From Winogradskyella endarachnes (lineage in GTDB: Bacteria > Bacteroidota > Bacteroidia > Flavobacteriales > Flavobacteriaceae), in NCBI RefSeq assembly GCF_009741275.1, contig NZ_WOWS01000004.1, positions 1 to 64,000 of the forward strand: a stretch of 64,000 bases of DNA, in the 5' to 3' direction. Shown here in pieces: positions 7,889 through 16,032 of this stretch. Position numbers and translations under genes: made by a program. Below the pieces are notes generated by a model. It did not search any database, had not been told where the DNA came from, and worked only from the letters and a program-made list of their open reading frames with translations. Positions within the stretch are counted from its first letter, which is position 1. Every line of letters starts with the position of its first letter.

Positions 7889-8899
7889 ATGCTAAAAATG
7901 AACAGGCGAAAAATGATAAAACAAAGTAGTTTAGCTGTTACTACTTTGGCTATTCCATTTCCTGTAACAGCAATCACAAAATTCAATAATATGACCGATA
8001 AAAAACATTATGACGTAATTATAATAGGTGGTAGTTATGCCGGACTTTCAGCTGCAATGGCTTTAGGAAGAGCTATGAGGGCTGTTTTAATTATTGATAG
8101 TGGCAAACCTTGTAATCACCAGACACCGTATTCGCACAATTTCATTACACAAGATGGAGAAACACCAAGTGCCATAGCGAAAAAGGCAAAAAGTCAAGTT
8201 TTAAAATATAATACAGTAAAGTTTTATGATGGACTTGCAGTTAGTGGAAAGAAAACTGAACAAGGTTTTACAATAGTTACGCAAACAAATAAAGAATTTA
8301 CGACTAAAAAACTTGTGTTTGCCACAGGGCTGAAAGATATAATGCCGAAAATTAAAGGCTTTTCTGAGAGTTGGGGAATTTCAATTCTTCACTGTCCATA
8401 TTGCCACGGTTATGAAGTGAAAAACGAGAAAACAGGAATTTTAGCTAATGGAAATTTTGCTTTTCATTTTGCTCAGCTCATTACAAATTGGACAAAAGAT
8501 TTGACCATTTTCACAAATGGTGAATCAACCTTGACACAAGAACAAAAAGATAAAATCAGTAACCATAATATTCCAATAATTGAGAAAGAAATTACTGAAA
8601 TCAAACACGACAATGGTTATGTGGAACAAATCGTTTTCAATGACAATTCAACTTTTGACCTCAAAGCAATTTATTCTCGTCCAGCATTTGAGCAACATTG
8701 TAAAATACCCCAAACATTAGGTTGTGAACTCACAGAACAAGGATTGCTAAAAGTAGATATGTTTCAAAAAACAACTGTAGATGGAATTTTTGCTTGTGGA
8801 GATAATGCAAGTCCGTTAAGAGCGGTTTCATATGCCGTTGCGACAGGAAACATTGTTGCAAGTATAGCAAACAATGAAATGACTATTGAAGAATTTTAA
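7889..8899 (+). CDS. Thioredoxin-reductase-like FAD oxidoreductase with a Tat-like leader
   Basis: A 336-residue flavoprotein. FAD binding is shown by IIIGGSYAGLSAA (44-56) and GIFACGDNAS near the end. The redox-active CPYC (169-172) is placed as in thioredoxin reductases and bacterial glutaredoxin/thiol oxidases. The second dinucleotide motif is weak (ILANGNFAFHF instead of GxGxxA), so the electron donor may not be NADPH. Residues 1-28 look like a twin-arginine leader (NRRKMIKQSS plus hydrophobic stretch), unusual for this family. An internal ATG at codon 35 would give a cytosolic form. A degenerate attC-like palindrome follows it, so it may be a cassette gene. Confidence 0.85.
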   Translation: MLKMNRRKMIKQSSLAVTTLAIPFPVTAITKFNNMTDKKHYDVIIIGGSYAGLSAAMALGRAMRAVLIIDSGKPCNHQTPYSHNFITQDGETPSAIAKKAKSQVLKYNTVKFYDGLAVSGKKTEQGFTIVTQTNKEFTTKKLVFATGLKDIMPKIKGFSESWGISILHCPYCHGYEVKNEKTGILANGNFAFHFAQLITNWTKDLTIFTNGESTLTQEQKDKISNHNIPIIEKEITEIKHDNGYVEQIVFNDNSTFDLKAIYSRPAFEQHCKIPQTLGCELTEQGLLKVDMFQKTTVDGIFACGDNASPLRAVSYAVATGNIVASIANNEMTIEEF

Positions 8900-8903
8900 A
8901 AAA

Positions 8904-8992
8904 GCAGCACACAATGATAGTTGTAAGTAATTGCTTGTTCTCGCCTTCTTACAAAAATCCACATAACTTCTCATAGCTAAATTAGATGTGTG
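8904..8992 (+). repeat. Degenerate attC-like site 5
   Basis: GATAGTTGTAAGTAATTGCTTGTTCTCGCC-like sequence (8916-8944) matches the 5' half of site 1. ACTTCTCATAGC (8966-8977) matches the inner 3' arm. The central hairpin is mostly lost (only AAAATCCAC remains) and the R' box is not recognisable, so the site is probably inactive. Confidence 0.45.
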
Positions 8993-9111
8993 TGAGCTGA
9001 AGAAAATAATGAACTTAAAAATAAAAATTGCATTCTTTTTAAGCACCTTTGCTAATGTCATATTTAGACAACAAGGACTCATTTAATACGCATTGAAATA
9101 AAAACCTACAC

Positions 9112-9235
9112 CTAAAACCACGTATAGTTAATTGCTGTTTTCTTTTTTGTGGAGAATATTCTTACAGAATATTCGCGGGTTCGTAAATGTTTACTAACTT
9201 AGTCCCAAAACCACGTAAACAAATTGGCATAAATA
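9112..9235 (+). repeat. Degenerate attC-like site 6
   Basis: ATAGTTAATTGCTG (9124-9137) and ACTAACTTAGTCCCAAAACCACGTAAAC (9193-9220) correspond to the inner arms of the better sites. Between them is a hairpin GAATATTC / GAATATTC (9153-9174). Outer core boxes are not recognisable. Confidence 0.4.
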
Positions 9236-9271
9236 TCCAGAGAGTGCGCTTAAAAAAGAAATAACAATAGA

Positions 9272-9457
9272 ATGAAAAGATATAAATTTAAAACATCAAA
9301 AAAATTAAAGAAAATACATCGTCAGATGATTTTAAATTTTGGTGCAGAAAACATAAGATATGAATACGAGCACTATTATTTTGATATTAAAACTGAAACA
9401 ATAGAAAGTATTGAAGCTCATTTTAAGAAAATTGGATTAGCGTTATTCTCAGTTTAA
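9272..9457 (+). CDS. Small hypothetical basic protein (61 aa)
   Basis: The frame encodes a Lys-rich N-terminus and a short mixed alpha/beta tail (NFGAENIRYEYEHYYFDIKTETI). It starts with ATG 37 bases after a degenerate attC-like palindrome, a placement typical of integron cassette genes. No family is recognised and there is no signal peptide or membrane segment. Coding status rests on the start, composition and position, so confidence is moderate. Confidence 0.45.
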   Translation: MKRYKFKTSKKLKKIHRQMILNFGAENIRYEYEHYYFDIKTETIESIEAHFKKIGLALFSV

Positions 9458-9641
9458 TTAAAGGTATCTAAAATTGAACCTGAAAAATATTTATAACAGA
9501 AGTAAACCTCAAAAAATAAAATTTATATCTCTAAGACTCTTTATAATTAGTGGTTTCTTACAGCTTGCTAATAAATGTTTCTAATTTAGATGCTTCACCT
9601 CCATAATTAATAGACACAAAAATACATTTGGCCGCATTTAA
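9458..9641. other. Spacer with no intact gene
   Basis: No convincing gene is seen. A minus-strand frame from 9659 to 9558 encodes 33 residues ending SINYGGEASKLETFISKL. It may be a leftover protein end in inverted orientation but is not assignable. Confidence 0.4.
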
Positions 9642-9911
9642 AATGACGCTGGTAAACATACAGAATTTAATCCTAATTTAGTTTCGCCAATTAACGCGGT
9701 TAAGCAAATTGAACAACCAATTCTAATTGCTCATGGCCAAAAGGTTGAAAATATAAAATTTGAATACGGTAATTCTCTCTTTGAAAACTTAAAATCTAAG
9801 AGCAAAAAATTCTTACCTATTAAAAATGGAGGGCATTTCTATTTAAGCATAAAAGCAGGAAAAATCTATAAAATAGCTATTACAAATTTTATAAACACGT
9901 ACTTCAAATAA
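9642..9911 (+). pseudogene. C-terminal remnant of an alpha/beta hydrolase
   Basis: The frame is open from just after a stop at 9639 to TAA at 9909-9911 and lacks any start. It encodes SPINAVKQIEQPILIAHGQK followed by ENLKSKSKKFLPIKNGGHF. This is the C-terminal cap-to-catalytic-His region of alpha/beta hydrolases of the peptidase S9/serine aminopeptidase type (I..P.L..HG; G..H near the end). The nucleophile elbow is absent. It is a decayed cassette gene or a fragment left by deletion. Confidence 0.55.
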
Positions 9912-9952
9912 AAGCGTGAAACAGACTTACGTTTTAACATAATTAACACAAT

Positions 9953-10003
9953 TCTATTCCTTTTTATTTGCTAATTTAGACGTTTAACTACACAACAATT
10001 TTA
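9953..10003 (+). repeat. Half attC-like site 7
   Basis: TTTTTATTTGCTAATTTAGACGTTTAACTACACAAC-like sequence (9961-9996) closely matches the right half of site 4 (5441-5476). No convincing left half is seen. It marks the last recognisable cassette junction before 10023. Confidence 0.4.
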
Positions 10004-10022
10004 CAGTCTAAAAACAACCCAA

Positions 10023-10814
10023 ATGCTAAAAAAAACACTTATCTTCTTTACGCTCTTTTTAATAACCAATTTTGGCTTTTCACAATCTGAAAACATAAAA
10101 ATTAAATCAGATAAATTAGACGAGTTCAACTATATAAAAGCGGATGATTTTTACTTAACTCACCATTTGTATATAGACTTATTTCTAAGAGAAAACCTAT
10201 TCCCAGAAGCAACACCAGAGGATGTTTATGCTATAATTAGTGCTCTAAAAAAGTATGTCTCAATAGAACATAATTTAGATATTGAAATTGATACACCTGG
10301 CAAAAGGGATTATTTAATTAGGTTCGCCATCTTAAAAAAAGAAGACGGTACAGAACTTTTAATTGCTTTTACAAACTGGAATAGTAAAGAACAAAAATTT
10401 GAAAAAAATATAAAAATAGAAAACGACTCCTATACAAGATGGTATTTTCTCAATAAGGATAAAATGACTTATAGAAAAGACATGTCTAATAAAAATGATT
10501 ATAGTAAGCTATCAAAATCAGACTTGGCAAACGCCTATCTTTTTGATGAGGTATATGAAAACGATTACAAAATAAAAAGCACAATAGATGAAGTTCTATC
10601 TAAAACAGATTTAAATTTAGAAGAAAAAATTACAGCAAATTTAATGCTATTAAAATATTATATTTTTAAAAGAGAAGTAAATCATATTTCACAACAAACA
10701 GAATATCTTAATCAACTTTTTATAAACAATGCTTCTAAACCAAATCTAAAAGCATTAGAAATGGCTTTTAAAGCCACAAAATTTCAAATAGAATTAATGC
10801 ATAAAACTAATTAA
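10023..10814 (+). CDS. Secreted hypothetical protein
   Basis: A 263-residue protein with a signal peptide (1-21, ending FSQ). The mature part is predicted mainly alpha-helical and Lys/Glu-rich, with no recognised motif, transmembrane segment or lipobox. It begins 20 bases after the last attC-like remnant and ends 31 bases before a LysR gene. It is therefore the last plausible cassette gene, or the first gene of the stable backbone. No function can be assigned. Confidence 0.6.
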   Translation: MLKKTLIFFTLFLITNFGFSQSENIKIKSDKLDEFNYIKADDFYLTHHLYIDLFLRENLFPEATPEDVYAIISALKKYVSIEHNLDIEIDTPGKRDYLIRFAILKKEDGTELLIAFTNWNSKEQKFEKNIKIENDSYTRWYFLNKDKMTYRKDMSNKNDYSKLSKSDLANAYLFDEVYENDYKIKSTIDEVLSKTDLNLEEKITANLMLLKYYIFKREVNHISQQTEYLNQLFINNASKPNLKALEMAFKATKFQIELMHKTN

Positions 10815-10845
10815 AGTAAATCTACAAACTTGCCACTAAAAGTTA

Positions 10846-11730
10846 ATGAAAACCAAGCTACATATATTTAAAATTGTTGCTAAGCATCTAAGTTTTACAA
10901 AAGCTGCAGAACAGTTATTTATATCACAACCAGCGATTTCTAAAGCTATTAAAAATTTAGAGCAAGAGTATAAGACCACCTTATTTATTAGAAAAAGAAA
11001 TTCTATAGAACTTACTACAGAAGGAAAATCATTTTTAATCTACACCAATAAAATATTAGCTATCTATGCTGAAATGGAAGAGAAATTTCTTCATAAAAAT
11101 GAAGAATTTCCAGAGGTTATAGATGTTGGCGTAAGTACTACATTGTCTAATTATATTATTCCCAAAATAATTGCAAAATTTAGGCTTCAATTTCCACAAA
11201 CTAAATTCAATATTATTAGCAATAATTCTGAAAATATAGAAAACCTTATTTTAAACGAAGACATAGATTTTGGTATTACAGAAGGAAGCACTGCAAATCC
11301 AAAACTTCAGTTTGAGAAATTTATAAAAGATGAAATTGTATTAGTAACTAATGTAAATAACAACAGCTATTCTAAGGGAATTATTGATGTAGAAACACTT
11401 AAAAAAATTCCGATAGTTGAACGAGAAAAAGGCTCTGGTACTAAAGTTATTATTGATTCTTATTTATTAAATCATCAAATTAAAAAGTTAAACGCTGTTG
11501 TATTTTTTAATAGTACTGAAGCTATTAAAAATTATTTATACAATTCTGACCATTACGCCTTTCTTTCCATCCATTCTATCTCTGATGATTTAATAACCAA
11601 TAAACTAAAAATAATAGACATTAAAGATTTTACTATAGATAGATGGTTCTATTTTGTAAACCGTACAGGTTACTTGTCTCGTACTTTTGAATACTTCAAA
11701 ACATTTATACGTCAAAACTATAACTTTTAG
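10846..11730 (+). CDS. LysR-family transcriptional regulator
   Basis: A 294-residue protein with an N-terminal winged helix-turn-helix (FTKAAEQLFISQPAISKAIKNLEQEY, about 17-42) and the periplasmic-binding-like effector domain of LysR proteins. It is followed on the same strand by a YeiH-family membrane protein. An adjacent yeiE (LysR)-yeiH pair is known in Escherichia coli, so this regulator probably controls the exporter. The 3' end of the gene overlaps a cluster of TATAACT/AGTTATA half-sites, the likely operator. Confidence 0.9.
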   Translation: MKTKLHIFKIVAKHLSFTKAAEQLFISQPAISKAIKNLEQEYKTTLFIRKRNSIELTTEGKSFLIYTNKILAIYAEMEEKFLHKNEEFPEVIDVGVSTTLSNYIIPKIIAKFRLQFPQTKFNIISNNSENIENLILNEDIDFGITEGSTANPKLQFEKFIKDEIVLVTNVNNNSYSKGIIDVETLKKIPIVEREKGSGTKVIIDSYLLNHQIKKLNAVVFFNSTEAIKNYLYNSDHYAFLSIHSISDDLITNKLKIIDIKDFTIDRWFYFVNRTGYLSRTFEYFKTFIRQNYNF

Positions 11731-11785
11731 TTATACCTTATAACTATTCAGCTTACTTAAAAGTTATATGTAAAGTCTACTTTTG
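11719..11785 (+). promoter_or_regulatory. Four-half-site operator and promoter before the YeiH-family gene
   Basis: The 7-mer TATAACT occurs at 11719 and 11739 and its exact reverse complement AGTTATA at 11729 and 11762. The first three are spaced exactly 10 bases apart, about one helical turn. This lies across the LysR stop codon. A -7 element TACTTTTG (11778-11785) follows 10 bases after the last half-site, 26 bases before the next start. The -33 region lacks a TTG, as often seen at activator-dependent promoters. Binding by the adjacent LysR protein is inferred. Confidence 0.55.
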
Positions 11786-11811
11786 TATCCAATCTCAATA
11801 GTGATATAAGA

Positions 11812-12726
11812 GTGGTTTTATCAAAACTAATATACGTCTTAATAATTACCTTAGCTTTTTTAGGCTACATAAACAGTCCTGTAGCATTACTACTTGGTTT
11901 TGCTTATACTCTAATTTTCAAAAACGCTTTTCAATCTTACAGTTATAAAGCCATTAATTACTTGCTTAAAATATCTGTGGTAGGATTGGGTTTTGGTATG
12001 TTTATTAAACAAACTATTGAGACAAGTAAAGCTGGTTTTAGCCTAACTATTTATTCAATTATTTTAACGGTTTTACTCGGTTTACTGCTAACAAGACTAT
12101 TTAAAATAGATTTAAAAGTTGGCCATCTCATTACATCTGGCACTGCAATATGTGGCGGAAGCGCAATAGCAGCAATTTCTCCTATAATTAAAGCCAACAC
12201 CAAAAATATCAGTATTGCTTTAGCTATTGTATTTTTATTAAACGCTATAGCCTTGTTTGTTTTTCCTGTGGTTGGCCATTTTTTTAACCTAACACAAACT
12301 CAATTTGGCTTGTGGTGTGCAGTCGCCATACACGATACCAGTTCTGTTGTTGGTGCTGCATTAGGTTATGGCGAAGAAGCATTGCAGATAGCAACAACCG
12401 TAAAATTATCTAGAACATTATGGATAATTCCGTTATCAATCTTTTCAATGTTTTTCTTTAAAACCAAAGGTCAAAAAATAAAATTTCCACTCTTCATTCT
12501 TTTATTTATCGCTGCCATTGTAATTAATAGTTACCAAATTTTACCAAAACCAACTACACATTTTATAGTTTCAATATCTAAACGATTACTAATTATAACG
12601 CTATTTCTTATAGGTTCTACAATCTCTGTAAAAGAATTAAAAACCACAGGAATAAAACCTATTTTATTAGCCGTAACGTTATGGGTTTTCATTTCAATAT
12701 TTTCGTTAATGTATATTATGAATTAA
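11812..12726 (+). CDS. YeiH/UPF0324-family membrane protein (putative sulfate/sulfite exporter)
   Basis: A 304-residue polytopic inner-membrane protein with about nine hydrophobic segments. It has the family's conserved TSGTAICGGSAIAAISPII block and HDTSSVVGAALGYGEEAL block. YeiH proteins are annotated as putative sulfate exporters, but the substrate is not firmly established. Translation starts at GTG (11812). The gene lies directly downstream of its presumed LysR regulator and has its own promoter-like -7 box. Confidence 0.85.
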   Translation: MVLSKLIYVLIITLAFLGYINSPVALLLGFAYTLIFKNAFQSYSYKAINYLLKISVVGLGFGMFIKQTIETSKAGFSLTIYSIILTVLLGLLLTRLFKIDLKVGHLITSGTAICGGSAIAAISPIIKANTKNISIALAIVFLLNAIALFVFPVVGHFFNLTQTQFGLWCAVAIHDTSSVVGAALGYGEEALQIATTVKLSRTLWIIPLSIFSMFFFKTKGQKIKFPLFILLFIAAIVINSYQILPKPTTHFIVSISKRLLIITLFLIGSTISVKELKTTGIKPILLAVTLWVFISIFSLMYIMN

Positions 12727-12813
12727 TAATACTTCGCAATTCGGCACTATAACTAAACCAAAAAATATACAACATTCGAAATTTAGTATAAATCTATACC
12801 TCAGATTTGCCCT

Positions 12814-12821
12814 TACCTTTG
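12814..12821 (+). promoter_or_regulatory. Bacteroidota -7 promoter element upstream of the SDR gene
   Basis: TACCTTTG matches TAnnTTTG and lies 38 bases before the SDR ATG. A small palindrome GTATA-AATC-TATAC sits at 12786-12799, at the position of an activator or repressor site, perhaps for the downstream AraC protein. Confidence 0.45.
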
Positions 12822-12858
12822 CAGTATTAGATTTATTAACTAAAATAACATTTTAAAG

Positions 12859-13803
12859 ATGAGTACTAATCAATTTGGCAAAAAAGGATGGACACCAGAG
12901 CGTATCAAAACGCTTAAAGGCAAAACATTTGTTATAACAGGTACCACGAGTGGAACTGGTTTTGAAGCTGCAAAAATACTATTATCTAAAGACGCAAAAG
13001 TGGTTATGCTTAATCGTAACCCAAAGAAAGCTGCAGATACTATAGCAACTTTAAAAGAAGAACTTGGTAACCATATAGATGTTACAAATATTAAAATGGA
13101 CTTAGCTGTGCAAGCTTCTGTAAAAAAAGCGGCTGAAGAAATTCTTAAAACCGTTAATCAAATTGATGCATTAATTTGTAATGCTGCTATTGCACAAACA
13201 CCAAAACATGGCCTAACCATTGATGGTTGGGAAAACCAAATGGGTGTAAACTATTTTGGGCATTATACACTACAAGGCTTATTATTTCCGTTAATTGAAA
13301 AGTCTAAAGGACGTATAGTTTCTGTTGGAAGTATGGGATACAACATGGGAATTAAAACCATAAAATTTGATGACTTAAATTGGGAAAAAGACTACACACC
13401 AAATAATGCTTACAGCCAAAGTAAGTTAGCACAAATTATGTCTATGTACGAGTTACAAGACAAATTAAAAGAAGCAGGCAAAACAGATGTTAAAGCATAC
13501 GCTTGTCATCCTGGAGCATCAAGGACCAACCTCATTAACTCTAATGGAAGTTTAATGATGAAAATTATTTTTTATCTAATGAAACCATTAACACAATCTG
13601 CAGAAAAAGGAGCTTACCCACAACTTATGTGTGCTACAGAACCAAATTTAGACCAAACCCAATTTTACGGACCAACAGGAAGAAGTAACTGGACAGGCCC
13701 TGTAGGTGCTCATAAAATAGAACCACATGCAAAAGATAAAGCTATTATGGAAAAATTATGGGCAGTTTCTGAAAAAGAAACAGGTATTGTTTGGGCTATA
13801 TAA
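12859..13803 (+). CDS. SDR-family oxidoreductase (protochlorophyllide-reductase-like subgroup)
   Basis: A 314-residue short-chain dehydrogenase. It has the nucleotide motif TGTTSGTG (28-35), CNAA in place of the usual NNAG, a catalytic Ser in VGSMGY and YSQSK for Tyr/Lys. The ~310-residue length and the N-terminal tail before the first strand fit the retinol-dehydrogenase/light-dependent-reductase-like SDR group, which is not evidence of chlorophyll metabolism here. The substrate is unknown. It is followed 66 bases later by an AraC regulator. Confidence 0.88.
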   Translation: MSTNQFGKKGWTPERIKTLKGKTFVITGTTSGTGFEAAKILLSKDAKVVMLNRNPKKAADTIATLKEELGNHIDVTNIKMDLAVQASVKKAAEEILKTVNQIDALICNAAIAQTPKHGLTIDGWENQMGVNYFGHYTLQGLLFPLIEKSKGRIVSVGSMGYNMGIKTIKFDDLNWEKDYTPNNAYSQSKLAQIMSMYELQDKLKEAGKTDVKAYACHPGASRTNLINSNGSLMMKIIFYLMKPLTQSAEKGAYPQLMCATEPNLDQTQFYGPTGRSNWTGPVGAHKIEPHAKDKAIMEKLWAVSEKETGIVWAI

Positions 13804-13869
13804 ACATTAATTTTTAACTTAAAAGACAAATTAAATTCAAAACATTTAGAGAGTAAACCAAATAACTTA

Positions 13870-14781
13870 ATGAAACATTTCAAAACACTATCTGCCTATT
13901 TTGAATATATGGAGTTGCCTAAACCAGAACATCCTATGTTAAGTGTTTTGTCTGCAACAGGAGACAAGTTTCTGCCTTGTCCTAAAGAAAGTTCGCCACC
14001 TATTACAACTGATTGCTATTCTATTAGTTTAAAAAAAATAATAGAAGGAAACCTCAACTACGGCAGAACAAAATACGATTTTACCAATGGTGCACTAATT
14101 TTTATGGCACCAAGACAAGTGTTACAATGGGATAGTAGTATTCGTTTTGAGCAGCAGGGTTTTTCTATTAATTTTCATGAAGATTTTATTAAAGGAACAG
14201 AATTAGCACATCAAATTAAAAAATTTGGATTTTTCTCATACACAGTAAATGAAGCATTACATCTTTCTCCTAGAGAAGAAAAAATAATAGAATCTATTGT
14301 TCAAAATATTGAAATTGAATATCACAATAACCAAGATGAGTTTAGTAAAGAGATTATCATTTCACAATTAAGTACACTTTTAAAATACGCTAATCGCTTT
14401 TACGAAAGACAGTTTATAAACCGAAAAGAACTTTCTAATGACCTATTATCGATTTTCAACACCCAATTATCTTTGTATTTTGAATCAGGACAATTGCACG
14501 AAATCGGTATTCCTAGTATAGAAGATATTGCAAATAAGCTTTCGGTTTCTAAACGTTATCTTAGTGATACATTAAAAAGTGAAACCGGTAAAACCACAAC
14601 AGAGCACTTACAGTTATTTTTAATTAATGAGGCTAAAAATATTTTATTAAAACCAAATATTAGTATAGCTGAAGTAGCGTATGAATTAGGGTTTGAGTAC
14701 CCTCAATATTTTTCGAGATTGTTTAAAAAGAAAGAAGGAATTAGCCCTTCAGAATATAGAGAATTATATAAAATAAATTAA
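13870..14781 (+). CDS. AraC-family transcriptional regulator
   Basis: A 303-residue regulator with two C-terminal helix-turn-helix motifs (DIANKLSVSKRYLSDTLKS; SIAEVAYELGFEYPQYFSRL) and an N-terminal effector domain. It is a paralogue of the protein at 6830-7756 along its full length. As there, it is linked to an SDR and a small membrane protein. It probably regulates the SDR upstream. The gene overlaps nothing and is 3 bases from the next ORF start, suggesting co-transcription. Confidence 0.9.
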   Translation: MKHFKTLSAYFEYMELPKPEHPMLSVLSATGDKFLPCPKESSPPITTDCYSISLKKIIEGNLNYGRTKYDFTNGALIFMAPRQVLQWDSSIRFEQQGFSINFHEDFIKGTELAHQIKKFGFFSYTVNEALHLSPREEKIIESIVQNIEIEYHNNQDEFSKEIIISQLSTLLKYANRFYERQFINRKELSNDLLSIFNTQLSLYFESGQLHEIGIPSIEDIANKLSVSKRYLSDTLKSETGKTTTEHLQLFLINEAKNILLKPNISIAEVAYELGFEYPQYFSRLFKKKEGISPSEYRELYKIN

Positions 14782-14784
14782 ACT

Positions 14785-15285
14785 ATGGATATTTTAAAAG
14801 CAGCAACAGATTGGGCGAAAGATGAACTATTTTCAACACCATTTTTTGCGCTCTTTGGGTTAGGATTTATGGTAGCAAGTTTTGCCTTTTGGCAATTAGG
14901 TAAAACAGATATAGCGAGAGCTTACATTATACCCACATTAATAGCTGGCGCTTTACTGGTTACAATAGGTCTTGGTTTATTTTTTACAAATAAATCTAGA
15001 GTAAAAGCGTTTGAAAAAGCTTACCATGCAGATAAAACAGCTTTTGTTAAATCTGAAATAGAACGTGCAGATAGTACGTTAAAAGAATATCAAACTATAG
15101 TTTTTAAAGCCATACCTATAATTATAGCAACATGTGCTATTGGCATTATTTTTTTAGATAATCCTAAATGGCGCGCAAGCCTTATTACTACAATTGCTAT
15201 GTTAATTGTTATTCTACTCATTGATGGTACAGCGCATGCGAGAATAAACAATTATAAAAATCAATTAGAAACTGTAAAAATTTAA
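14785..15285 (+). CDS. Small integral membrane protein
   Basis: A 166-residue protein with four hydrophobic segments (about 18-38, 47-67, 108-125 and 131-146) and a central hydrophilic helix (NKSRVKAFEKAYHADKTAF). No family is recognised. It starts 3 bases after the AraC stop and so is probably translated from the same message. Confidence 0.65.
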   Translation: MDILKAATDWAKDELFSTPFFALFGLGFMVASFAFWQLGKTDIARAYIIPTLIAGALLVTIGLGLFFTNKSRVKAFEKAYHADKTAFVKSEIERADSTLKEYQTIVFKAIPIIIATCAIGIIFLDNPKWRASLITTIAMLIVILLIDGTAHARINNYKNQLETVKI

Positions 15286-15303
15286 GTTTTGTATCTGTAA
15301 CAA

Positions 15304-15852
15304 ATGATAGAGCAACAGTTTCAAAATCTTGCAGAAACTTACAACTGTAAATGGCAAAATGAAACGTATAGAGTTGATGTAGAAAGTGGCTTTGGTATAG
15401 AAATAAGCTACTACACAATTACTATACCGCACCAAGAAAGTGGTATTACCATAAGATATGAATTTGGTAATCATAATTTAGCCAAAATAAAATCTAGTAT
15501 AAAAACAGTAAACGCTATAAATAATTTTACATTAACCACTAGAAGTCATTTTTCAAGATTATTATATTCTAAAGCAAACATCTGGCAAATTAAATGCAAA
15601 AACAACGTATTAGAAAAAACGGTATTAAATTGTTTAAAAGAGAGTGGTCTTGCCAGGTTGGCACAAACAGAAGCTTTTGAGCCTACAATAAAAGGAATTC
15701 AAAATAATGATACTTATACTTTAACCACCGAATTTTATTTAGGCTTTAATAATAAAGAACAATCGCTATTTCCATCATTACATTTTCATCAACTAATGTT
15801 AGATAATTTTAATAGAAACTATGACGTTATCACCGAACCTAATATTAATTAA
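15304..15852 (+). CDS. Hypothetical cytosolic protein
   Basis: A 182-residue protein with no signal peptide or membrane segment and no motif I recognise. Composition is ordinary and the frame is closed only 18 bases after the preceding gene. The alternating polar/hydrophobic pattern suggests a mixed alpha/beta fold. The 180-base spacer after it (15853-16032) is AT-rich with no clear feature. Confidence 0.6.
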   Translation: MIEQQFQNLAETYNCKWQNETYRVDVESGFGIEISYYTITIPHQESGITIRYEFGNHNLAKIKSSIKTVNAINNFTLTTRSHFSRLLYSKANIWQIKCKNNVLEKTVLNCLKESGLARLAQTEAFEPTIKGIQNNDTYTLTTEFYLGFNNKEQSLFPSLHFHQLMLDNFNRNYDVITEPNIN

Positions 15853-16032
15853 TAGTTAGAATACAAATTATTATTATAATAACTATAAACTTGTTCTAAA
15901 ATATGAGATAAAAAAATCTCACCTATATAGATAATTAACTTAATACATGTTTATTTTTTAGAGATTACCCACTACTAACCAATAGATTATAAAAATTATA
16001 ATTAGTATATTGTAATTACAAAAAAATAAAAT

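Larger units (their letters stand above)
469..10020 (+). mobile_element. Putative integron cassette array without an integrase in view
   Basis: All genes here are on the plus strand and have no common pathway. Several are followed by a long imperfect palindrome. The best palindrome (1823-1953) has outer boxes GCCTAAC and GTTAGGC, matching the RYYYAAC and GTTRRRY core sites of integron attC. Three more good sites end at 3117, 4832 and 5500; degenerate ones lie near 8904-8992, 9112-9235 and 9953-10003. Conserved inner arms (AATTGC / CGCAACT) and a central AAAATCC/GGATTTT hairpin recur. No tyrosine recombinase gene is visible. The SDR-AraC block (5598-7756) is longer than a usual cassette and may have entered differently. 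The outer limits are uncertain. Confidence 0.65.

Noticed and set aside
12859..13803. Protochlorophyllide reductase
   Set aside because: Only subgroup resemblance within the SDR family. No other chlorophyll genes, and generic SDR annotation is safer.
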